Assembly: GCA_027487055.1 (NCBI GenBank)
Contig: JAIYEJ010000124.1
Coordinates: forward strand, 1-6,166
From: Methylotenera sp.
Lineage (GTDB): Bacteria; Pseudomonadota; Gammaproteobacteria; Burkholderiales; Methylophilaceae
Direction of reading: 5' to 3'
DNA length: 6,166 nucleotides
This document shows positions 1 to 5,723 of this stretch, one piece after another. Below the pieces are notes generated by a model. That model ran no database searches and was not told where the DNA came from. It was given only the letters and a program-made list of their open reading frames with translations. Position 1 is the stretch's first letter, and each line of letters opens with the position of its first letter. The position numbers and the translations under genes are program-made.

Positions 1-145
1 CATCTAATCCAGAAGAAAAATTATCATAAATAACAACTTCGTGGCCTGCCTTCACTAGGCTTTCTGAAATATGTGAACCAATAAATCCAGCACCACCTGT
101 GATTAAAAAACAACTTTGATTAATTATTTCCTTAAATTGATTCAT
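1..145 (-). CDS. NAD-dependent nucleotide-sugar epimerase/dehydratase, N-terminal fragment
   Basis: The 3' part of the gene lies beyond the left edge; only about 48 N-terminal residues are visible. The minus strand translates from an ATG at 145-143 as MNQFKEIINQ, then a beta strand and the glycine-rich dinucleotide-binding loop GGAGFIGSH (about residues 17-25). The acidic end of the second beta strand follows as VIYDNFSSG (Asp41), which in this family contacts the NAD adenosine ribose. This is the start of an extended short-chain dehydrogenase of the GalE/RmlB/WbpP superfamily. The 'DNFSSG' ending is closest to UDP-hexose 4-epimerases, but the catalytic Tyr-x-x-x-Lys and the substrate region are outside, so epimerase, dehydratase or reductase cannot be separated. 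The start overlaps the end of the upstream 2-epimerase gene by 14 bases, indicating co-transcription and probably coupled translation. Likely role: cytoplasmic conversion of a UDP- or dTDP-sugar for the same polysaccharide. Confidence 0.85.
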   Translation of the reverse strand, partial: MNQFKEIINQSCFLITGGAGFIGSHISESLVKAGHEVVIYDNFSSGLD

Positions 146-1232
146 TATTGAAATATAAAAACCAGTTTACTATTCTCTTTGATGTTTTCCCATCCCATAA
201 CGGAGGAATACTTCCTTTTTTCCAATCACCATTCATTAATTTTCGCAATGCAATTCCTAGATTTCTGTAATCAGATCCAATAAGTTCATTTGTCCCCAAG
301 TCTATAGTCTCAGGTCGTTCAGTACTATCCCTCATCGTAATACAAGGTATTCCCATAACTGTAGTTTCCTCGGTAATTCCACCTGAATCCGTTATCACCC
401 CTCTAGCATTAGAAACTAAATAATTAAACTCAAGATACGATAATGGTTCTACCAAAATCACATTTTTCGGTGATAATTGATACTGCTCCATGTTTTTCTT
501 TGTTCTTGGATGAACAGGAAAAATAACTTTGCCACCCATTAACTCAGAATCAATTTCACTAAAAATGCCACTTAACTGAACTTTATTGTCAACGTTTGAC
601 GGTCTGTGCAATGTCATTACAAAATACTCCCCTTTCTTCAAATTGTTTTCAGACCAACACTTTGGTTGTAATAGATCATTACTAAACTGAAGTAAAGTAT
701 CAATCATTGTATTCCCTACAAATTGAATCTTTTCTTCTGAAACCCCACTACTACGTAAATTCAAATTGGCCACTTTAGAAGTAGTAAAAAATATATCAGT
801 TATGGAATCCGTTACTAAGCGATTTATTTCCTCAGGCATTGTAATATCGTTACTCCTGATTCCACCCTCAACGTGAGCTACCCTTACCTGAAGTTTTTTT
901 GCTACAATAGCACATGCCATTGTAGAAGTGACATCACCTACTACCACAACCCAGTCAGGTGTATTGTCTTTTAATTCTTTTTCGAAGGCAACCATAACAG
1001 CAGCTGTTTGCTCTGCTTGCGTCCCACCACCACATTCTAAGTTAACACTAGGTTCAGGAATATTTAATTGCTCAAAAAATCTACCTGACATGGCCTTATC
1101 ATAATGTTGACCAGTATGCACTAATCGAAAATCTATGTTTTTTCCAACGCGTTTCGACTCATTAATTACCTTTATAATAGGCGCAATTTTAATAAAATTC
1201 CATCTCGCTCCTGTTACAATGGTTAATTTCAT
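132..1232 (-). CDS. wecB: UDP-N-acetylglucosamine 2-epimerase, non-hydrolysing (WecB family)
   Basis: This protein of 366 residues has the usual length of cytoplasmic WecB-type enzymes, which interconvert UDP-GlcNAc and UDP-ManNAc. Signatures in order are HTGQHYD (39-45), GDVTST (99-104), HVEGGIRS (120-127), MPEEINR (132-138), LHRPSN (208-213), HPRTKKN (241-247), SGGITEE (283-289) and RDSTERPE (301-308). By hand alignment the expected catalytic or binding residues Asp100, Glu122, Glu135, Arg138 and His209 are present, as are Arg10 and Lys15 near the N-terminus. The hydrolysing NeuC/LegG signature (TGTRADYG) is absent, so this is not a NeuC-type enzyme. Two oddities: Trp11 replaces the usual proline of the G-x-R-P motif, and Gly123 replaces alanine in HVEAG. 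The ATG shares its A with the TAA stop of the aminotransferase (TAATG), so translation is probably coupled. A WbjD/FnlC-like role in L-FucNAc synthesis is less likely but cannot be excluded. Confidence 0.88.
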   Translation of the reverse strand: MKLTIVTGARWNFIKIAPIIKVINESKRVGKNIDFRLVHTGQHYDKAMSGRFFEQLNIPEPSVNLECGGGTQAEQTAAVMVAFEKELKDNTPDWVVVVGDVTSTMACAIVAKKLQVRVAHVEGGIRSNDITMPEEINRLVTDSITDIFFTTSKVANLNLRSSGVSEEKIQFVGNTMIDTLLQFSNDLLQPKCWSENNLKKGEYFVMTLHRPSNVDNKVQLSGIFSEIDSELMGGKVIFPVHPRTKKNMEQYQLSPKNVILVEPLSYLEFNYLVSNARGVITDSGGITEETTVMGIPCITMRDSTERPETIDLGTNELIGSDYRNLGIALRKLMNGDWKKGSIPPLWDGKTSKRIVNWFLYFNNESI

Positions 1233-2422
1233 TAGTTAAAAATTCTATTCAACACCATAAAAATTCTTTCAAACTCATCCTCTCGTAAATTGCTACCACT
1301 AGGCAAACACAATCCTTTTTCAAACAATTCAACACAGACTCCTGTACCAAAAAATTTACTACCCGCAAAAACGGGCTGCAAGTGCATGGGTTTCCACAAA
1401 GGCCTACATTCAATATTCTCTCTTTCCATCTCCAACCGAACAAATTCCCGGTCAACACCACCAGTTTTTATTGGATCAATGATTAACGATGTCAACCAAA
1501 AATTGGAGAAAAAATCCCCATTAAGTTCTGTCTGCAATTCCACACCAAACACTTTAGCAAAAAATCGACGATATCGCTCATTATTGGCCCTCCGTTGGGA
1601 AACTCGTTCATCCAAAACCTCCATTTGACCGCGACCAATTCCGGCAACAACGTTACTCATTCTGTAATTGTAACCAATCTGTGAATGTTGATAATGCGGT
1701 TCATTATCACGCGCTTGTGTACTTAAAAAACGTGCTTTTTCTACAAATTCCTTCGTATTTGAAACCAATGCTCCACCACCTGAAGTCGTAATGATTTTAT
1801 TTCCATTAAAACTCAAGGCAGACATTAAACCAAAGGTGCCACATTTCTGACCTTTAAAAGTCGAACCCAATGCCTCCGCAGCATCTTCAACGATCGGAAT
1901 TCCTGTTTCTCTAGATATGCATTCTAATTCATCCATTTTCGCCGGCATTCCATAAAGATGTACAGGCATTATTGCTCGGATAAACCCTTTTCCCGCTTTA
2001 GGTTCTATTTTCTCATGAATGCCAAATCCCTCTGACAACAAAAATTGAATCGCTTCTTTTAATGCATTAGGATCCATATTCCATGTGTCCCGTTCAGAAT
2101 CTACAAAAACAAGTTCCGCTCCTTGATATACAATAGGATTAGTTGTTCCACAGAACGTAAAACTTTGCACTAAAACCGCATCGCTAGAATTTACACCTAA
2201 CATGACAAGTGAAAGATGTAAAGCAGCTGTTCCGGAGGTTAAAACCGCCGTTGTTAGTGTTTGATCTTGACTTGTTTTTAAAAATTCTGATATATCCTCT
2301 TCAAAACCAGTCACATTCGGCCCCAAAGGCGCAACCCAATTGGTATCAAACGCCTCAGTTACAAATTCACGCTCTCCCCCACCCATGTGCGGAGAAGAAA
2401 GCCAAATTTTAGGAAGTTGCAT
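1232..2422 (-). CDS. PLP-dependent nucleotide-sugar aminotransferase (DegT/DnrJ/EryC1; PglE/LegC-like)
   Basis: This 396-residue protein is a fold-type I aminotransferase of the DegT/DnrJ/EryC1 family. The N-terminus IWLSSPHMGG (6-15) followed by TNWVAPLGPNV (27-37) is the pattern of enzymes that aminate C4 of UDP-4-keto-6-deoxy-GlcNAc, such as PglE and LegC. Visible PLP determinants are the phosphate-binding SGTAALHL (63-70), Asp180 in VEDAAEALG (contacts the pyridine nitrogen), and the Schiff-base Lys209 in SFNGNK followed by SGGGALV. VHLYGMP (154-160) and NYRMSN (252-257) are also family hallmarks. A stretch of about 15 extra residues (133-147) precedes the VHLYG strand. Predicted product: UDP-QuiNAc4N (UDP-2-acetamido-4-amino-2,4,6-trideoxyglucose), from glutamate and a 4-keto sugar; the required 4,6-dehydratase is not in the window. 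The gene starts 34 bases after the ACP stop, has no Shine-Dalgarno, and ends sharing one base with the 2-epimerase gene. The exact sugar is inferred from family resemblance. Confidence 0.88.
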   Translation of the reverse strand: MQLPKIWLSSPHMGGGEREFVTEAFDTNWVAPLGPNVTGFEEDISEFLKTSQDQTLTTAVLTSGTAALHLSLVMLGVNSSDAVLVQSFTFCGTTNPIVYQGAELVFVDSERDTWNMDPNALKEAIQFLLSEGFGIHEKIEPKAGKGFIRAIMPVHLYGMPAKMDELECISRETGIPIVEDAAEALGSTFKGQKCGTFGLMSALSFNGNKIITTSGGGALVSNTKEFVEKARFLSTQARDNEPHYQHSQIGYNYRMSNVVAGIGRGQMEVLDERVSQRRANNERYRRFFAKVFGVELQTELNGDFFSNFWLTSLIIDPIKTGGVDREFVRLEMERENIECRPLWKPMHLQPVFAGSKFFGTGVCVELFEKGLCLPSGSNLREDEFERIFMVLNRIFN

Positions 2423-2456
2423 GAATCACTTTTAAAAGGTAATAAATAATGATAAT

Positions 2457-2693
2457 TTAGGCTTTTCCGTCAATTTTTGACTGAATAGCATTAATTAAAT
2501 CACCAATAGTGTTTTGGTTTTTAAATTCACTACCTTCTAAAACCACATCATATTCCTCATCGATCATGGCAATAATTGACAATCCAGCCAATGAATCCCA
2601 TTCTTCCAATTCACGAAAATTGGTTTCCAATGTTAATTCAACACTTTCTACTTCTACTACTTCTTTGAACTTTTCAATAAACTGCTCTTTCAT
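2457..2693 (-). CDS. Dedicated acyl carrier protein
   Basis: This small acidic protein of 78 residues has the length of a stand-alone acyl carrier protein. The phosphopantetheine attachment motif is EWDSLAGLSIIAMIDEEY (31-48), with Ser34 of DSL as the predicted carrier serine. Helix I (2-14), the acidic recognition helix after Ser34 and the C-terminal helix (62-74) follow the normal ACP layout. The WDSL form resembles carrier proteins from sugar and secondary-metabolite clusters rather than the housekeeping AcpP, which usually has DSLD. It presumably carries the growing acyl chain for the two ketoacyl synthases and the reductase encoded just upstream. No phosphopantetheinyl transferase or malonyl transacylase is present here, so the cell's own AcpS and FabD would have to serve it. 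The ATG is preceded by an A/T-rich leader without a Shine-Dalgarno sequence. Unlike its neighbours it is separated from the upstream gene by 164 bases. Confidence 0.92.
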   Translation of the reverse strand: MKEQFIEKFKEVVEVESVELTLETNFRELEEWDSLAGLSIIAMIDEEYDVVLEGSEFKNQNTIGDLINAIQSKIDGKA

Positions 2694-2857
2694 AATAATT
2701 ATTTTTTTATTGGTGGGGGTTAAATGATATTAAAACAATATTTACACTTCAAAAATACTGCAAAATAGCTTTCCTTGTAGGCATTTAATTGTCAAACTAG
2801 CTGAACTATCTTTATGGAATAATAATAGTCCTATTTATTTTAGAAGCTAACAATCAA
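2694..2857 (-). other. 164-base intergenic region before the ACP gene
   Basis: This is the only sizeable non-coding gap in the window. Both flanking genes point left, so it is the 3' flank of the reductase gene and the leader of the ACP gene. I see no open frame with a credible protein, no RNA gene and no GC-rich hairpin followed by a T-run that would make a good terminator. On the minus strand it holds a possible Bacteroidota -7 element (2750-2757), then a weak all-A/T inverted repeat, a short CCCCC run and an A-rich stretch directly before the ACP ATG. An internal promoter or an RNA processing site is plausible; neither is shown. Confidence 0.6.
2750..2757 (-). promoter_or_regulatory. Possible Bacteroidota-type -7 promoter element
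   Basis: The minus strand reads TATTTTTG, an exact match to the Bacteroidota sigma-ABfr -7 consensus TAnnTTTG. Initiation would leave a leader of about 50 bases before the ACP start. No TTTG -33 box is found at the expected 19 to 21 base spacing (the sequence there reads CTAC/GCCT), and such an element is not rare by chance in A/T-rich DNA. This is a weak candidate for an internal promoter that would boost ACP expression. Confidence 0.22.
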
Positions 2858-3598
2858 CTAACGTAATGTTAATCCTCCATCGATAACCAGTTTCGTACCT
2901 GTTACCCATTTAGATGCATCGGAGAGCAAATAAATACACGCATATGCCACTTCTTCTGGTTGGCCAAAACGTCCTAACGGGTATCGTTCGATTTCGAATT
3001 TCAAATCCTCATCGCTTATTCCTTTGGTTAAGTTGGTTTTTATCATACCTGGAAGTACCGCATTCACTCGCACTTGATTTTTTGCCAACTCAAATGCTAA
3101 ACCTCTAATAAAAGAATTGATGGCCCCTTTCGATGCCATGTACGAAATATTACCAAGTGATGCATGGTCAGAACCCACTGAGGAGATCATAACCAGAGAT
3201 GCGTCATTGTTAATTTTCTTGAGTTTTACCAACAGCCTCGTCAATTCAACAATTGAAAACACGTTGATATCAAATATATTTTGTAAGGTGCTTGGATTAA
3301 TAAATTTAATAGGATTTCTTTTTATAATTCCTGCACAAAAGACAGCGCCATCTAACATTGGCAAGTTTTGAACAAACTGAGAAAGCCCATTTAAATCGGT
3401 CAGGTCCTGTTGAATTGTCCAATTATTCGATCCTTCACACAATGATAACGTTGCATTTAATCGATCAATATCGCGACCAACCAAAATTACCTCTGCACCT
3501 TGCTTGGCACACTCAATCGCAATTGCTTTCCCAAGTCCAGACGATGCACCAGTAATCAACACTTTTTTCCCGTGTAAACCAAATATTCCATTTGTCAT
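2858..3598 (-). CDS. Short-chain dehydrogenase/reductase, FabG-like 3-oxoacyl-ACP reductase
   Basis: This 246-residue protein has the length of classical SDRs such as FabG. The cofactor loop TGASSGLG is at 17-24, the VFCAG strand end (87-91) stands in the place of the NNAG motif, and the catalytic tetrad is Asn112 (INV), Ser139/140 (MISS), Tyr153 and Lys157 (YMASK). PGMIKTN (183-189) and the C-terminal VTGTKLVIDGG (232-242) are typical of FabG-type reductases. Arg42 after beta strand 2 (VGRD) favours NADPH. Its place between two ketoacyl synthases and an ACP gene points to reduction of a 3-oxoacyl-ACP to a 3-hydroxyacyl-ACP; the fold alone would also permit a sugar or alcohol substrate. The start is two bases after the stop of the upstream synthase and is supported by a GGGGAG sequence eight bases before the ATG. 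Confident for the family, moderate for the acyl-ACP substrate. Confidence 0.85.
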   Translation of the reverse strand: MTNGIFGLHGKKVLITGASSGLGKAIAIECAKQGAEVILVGRDIDRLNATLSLCEGSNNWTIQQDLTDLNGLSQFVQNLPMLDGAVFCAGIIKRNPIKFINPSTLQNIFDINVFSIVELTRLLVKLKKINNDASLVMISSVGSDHASLGNISYMASKGAINSFIRGLAFELAKNQVRVNAVLPGMIKTNLTKGISDEDLKFEIERYPLGRFGQPEEVAYACIYLLSDASKWVTGTKLVIDGGLTLR

Positions 3599-3600
3599 GT

Positions 3601-4659
3601 CTATATCTCCCCTACTTTTCCAATTTTACAATTACCTACATCCAAAACAGCTGTAGCCCAACTCATTCCTACGCCAAATCCAGATAATAACAATGTTTTG
3701 TTGGAGACAACCTGATCTTCAAAACTATGAGCCAAAGTCAACGGAATTGAAACAGAAGAAGTATTTCCGTATTTGTGAATACAGGATGGCACTTTCTCAG
3801 CAGGTAACTTTAGTTTTTTTATCAAATAACTATTCATAAAAGCATTGGCCTGGTGAAACACAAAATAGTCTATTTTATCAGAACCTACCTGTGCAAAATT
3901 CAAGGTGTTTTTTACATCTTTAGGTATTTCGCTCAATAGAAAATTAAATACATCGCTACCGTTCATATATCCATGTTCGTCTGAACGTATATTACCATAT
4001 TCATCCACGATTTTTTCTTTCAATGTTTCAATGGAACTTGGATTTCGATATCCTCCCGCGTCCATTTTAATGTAATTCTCTCGAGCCCCATCTGAATTCA
4101 ACGAAAAAAACGAATTATTTGAACTTGTGTCAAATTTTAATAAAGCCGCAACGCCCCCGTCTCCAAATAAAAAGGCCGTTTTACGATCTTTTGGTGAATA
4201 AATTCGCGAACGTGTTTCCCCATCCAATAATAGTGCATATTTGATTTGTCCCGATTGCATCATACCAAATGCAATTGAAAGACCATACACAAAAGCCGAA
4301 CAACCCAAGTTCAAATCAAAAGCTGCAGTACCCGTAGTTAATCCTAATTTTTGCTGTAAAATAATGGATGTTGCTGGCATTCGATAATCCGGAGTCTGCG
4401 ATACAAAAATCAGCAAACCAATTTCTGATCGAGAGACGCCAGTTTCAGAAATTAAACGTTCTGCTGCATCCAAACACAAGTCCGATGCACACATACCATC
4501 AGGCGCAAATCTCCTTTCTTCTATACCCGTTTTTTCAACGATATCAATGGCTGTTTGCTCGTCAAAATTCTGTGTGTATTCCCTATTAATAATTTTATTT
4601 TTTGGAACGGTAGCATACAATGCCTCTATGGTACAATTTTGGTAAGTCAACAACGCCAT
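3601..4659 (-). CDS. 3-oxoacyl-ACP synthase III (FabH-like), second of a tandem pair
   Basis: This 352-residue condensing enzyme of the thiolase superfamily has the complete KAS III triad: Cys120 in LGCSAFVYGLS, His269 in VFHQAN and Asn299 in YGNTSS. Other FabH hallmarks are TGIEERRF (44-51), QTPDY (88-92), LFGDGGVAALL (164-174) and the C-terminal GFGVGMSWA (327-335). Decarboxylative condensation of an acyl primer with malonyl-ACP is therefore expected, rather than a plain acyl transfer, which usually has an altered triad. It is about 35 residues longer than E. coli FabH, with the extra length mostly around 203-235 (GGYRNP to YMNG). By hand alignment, E. coli Trp32 (CoA adenine stacking) corresponds to Asp39 and Arg249 (ACP docking) to Phe274, which hints at different donor or carrier recognition. 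It starts one base after the stop of its paralogue, and the two resemble each other throughout. Substrate chain length is not predictable from the sequence alone. Confidence 0.9.
   Translation of the reverse strand: MALLTYQNCTIEALYATVPKNKIINREYTQNFDEQTAIDIVEKTGIEERRFAPDGMCASDLCLDAAERLISETGVSRSEIGLLIFVSQTPDYRMPATSIILQQKLGLTTGTAAFDLNLGCSAFVYGLSIAFGMMQSGQIKYALLLDGETRSRIYSPKDRKTAFLFGDGGVAALLKFDTSSNNSFFSLNSDGARENYIKMDAGGYRNPSSIETLKEKIVDEYGNIRSDEHGYMNGSDVFNFLLSEIPKDVKNTLNFAQVGSDKIDYFVFHQANAFMNSYLIKKLKLPAEKVPSCIHKYGNTSSVSIPLTLAHSFEDQVVSNKTLLLSGFGVGMSWATAVLDVGNCKIGKVGEI
3607..3612 (-). promoter_or_regulatory. Shine-Dalgarno-like site for the reductase gene
   Basis: The minus strand reads GGGGAG eight bases before the reductase ATG at 3598, inside the last codons of the upstream synthase. 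It is the only good purine-rich ribosome-binding sequence I find in this window; the other genes have A/T-rich leaders or coupled starts, as is usual in Bacteroidota. It supports the chosen start of the reductase. Confidence 0.4.
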
Positions 4660-4660
4660 A

Positions 4661-5722
4661 TTACTTTACAATTATTAAATCCGGTACTATCAATTCATCC
4701 GTTTCAAAATACACACTTCCCCATGACAATCCCACACCAAAACCACAAGCAATATGCGATTTTCTGCAAATTGAAATGTTTGGGATTTGCGTAATTATAG
4801 TTAATGGAATAGATGCTGATGAAGTGTTTCCAAAACTCTGTAGTGAATACGGCACTTTCTCTGTTGTAAATCCCGTTTTCTTAGCGATTTTATCATTCAT
4901 CATCTTATTCGCCTGATGAAGAATTAAATAATCAACACTTTCTGCCGTTAAACTATATTTTTCCATCAACAATTTAATCGATGATGGAGCTCGCGTAATT
5001 CCAAAAATAAAAACGGCCTCACCATTCAAATAACTTTGAAGTTTATTTCTGACCACACCATTACTTTTCTCTTCCAAAACAAACGATTTCGGACTCACAG
5101 GGTTTCTGTATCCCCCGTCTTCAATTATAATAGATTCATATCCCGACCCATCATTTCCCAAATGAAATTTAAACCCTACTTCTCCTTCTGCCCTCTCCAA
5201 AAGTGTTGCTGTCCCAGCATCACCAAACAATGGGAATGTACTTTTATCGAATGGTGATTTTGTCATAGTAACTGTATCTCCAACTAAGACAAGCCCTTTC
5301 AATGACTTCATTGCAGACATATAGGTCAATGCAGTGGACATTCCAAACACCCAGCCAGAACAACCCAAAGATATTTGGATCGCAACAACATCCTTAGATA
5401 ATCCCAATTTATGTTGCAAAATTATCGCAGTTGAAGGTAATAGGTAATCCGGGGTTTGGGTTACAAATATTAATACCTCTATTTCCTTCGGATCTACCCC
5501 TGCCTCTTTCAGTAATTTACTCGCAGCTTGCTCGCACAAATCGGAAGTAGTCAAACCACTATTTCCTACTACATGTCGTTTGTGAATATTTGTATTTTCT
5601 AAAAATCGTTGTATCTCCACTTCGCTTCCAAGAAGTGTCAATTTTGAATTGTCGATTTCTTCAGCAGGAACCGCTGCGCTAATTCCTTTTATCTTATAGT
5701 CTTTAATCTCCAAATATGCCAT
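4661..5722 (-). CDS. 3-oxoacyl-ACP synthase III (FabH-like), first of a tandem pair
   Basis: This 353-residue protein is the paralogue of the next gene, with the same layout. Its KAS III triad is complete: Cys121 in LGCSGWVFGMS, His269 in LHQAN and Asn299 in FGNTSS. VTQTPDYLLPST (87-98), LFGDAGTATLL (165-175), GGYRNP (203-208) and GFGVGLSWG (327-335) are shared with the paralogue and the wider FabH family. The active-site entrance differs: NIHKRH (45-50) stands in place of TGIRER, and the hand-aligned equivalents of E. coli Trp32 and Arg249 are Arg39 and Met274. Lys160 takes the place of the CoA-contacting Arg151. The expected role is condensation of an acyl primer with malonyl-ACP in the cytoplasm. 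Having two active synthases suggests successive chain-building steps or a heterodimer. It begins one base after the stop of the acyltransferase gene (TAG-T-ATG) and ends one base before its paralogue. Confidence 0.9.
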   Translation of the reverse strand: MAYLEIKDYKIKGISAAVPAEEIDNSKLTLLGSEVEIQRFLENTNIHKRHVVGNSGLTTSDLCEQAASKLLKEAGVDPKEIEVLIFVTQTPDYLLPSTAIILQHKLGLSKDVVAIQISLGCSGWVFGMSTALTYMSAMKSLKGLVLVGDTVTMTKSPFDKSTFPLFGDAGTATLLERAEGEVGFKFHLGNDGSGYESIIIEDGGYRNPVSPKSFVLEEKSNGVVRNKLQSYLNGEAVFIFGITRAPSSIKLLMEKYSLTAESVDYLILHQANKMMNDKIAKKTGFTTEKVPYSLQSFGNTSSASIPLTIITQIPNISICRKSHIACGFGVGLSWGSVYFETDELIVPDLIIVK

Positions 5723-5723
5723 A

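Noticed and set aside
132..1232. Hydrolysing UDP-GlcNAc 2-epimerase (NeuC/LegG) and hence a sialic/legionaminic acid pathway
   Set aside because: The TGTRADYG signature is absent, the protein has WecB-type RDSTERPE and HPRTKKN motifs, and no NeuB- or NeuA-like gene is in the window.
2429..2438. A perfect palindrome, CTTTTAAAAG, between the ACP and aminotransferase genes, as an operator
   Set aside because: It is only ten bases long, occurs once and is A/T-rich; this is expected by chance.
2700..2735. An inverted A/T repeat before the ACP gene as a terminator or riboswitch
   Set aside because: The arms pair only by A-T with a bulge, there is no GC-rich stem with a T-run, and no known riboswitch core is visible. 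The base composition alone explains it.
2786..2796. A TTGACA sequence on the minus strand as a sigma-70 type -35 box
   Set aside because: There is no TATAAT-like box at 16-18 bases, and Bacteroidota primary promoters use TTTG/TAnnTTTG instead. The nearest TATTTT is about 22 bases away.
2914..3555. Plus-strand open frames opposite the reductase gene (such as 2914-3108, 3117-3371 and 3358-3555)
   Set aside because: They lie fully antisense to a well-supported gene, show no recognisable domain and have no leader or operon context. The same holds for the other plus-strand frames in the window.
3601..5722. One of the two synthases being an inactive partner or a CerJ-type acyltransferase
   Set aside because: Both keep the Cys, His and Asn of active KAS III enzymes in their normal motifs.
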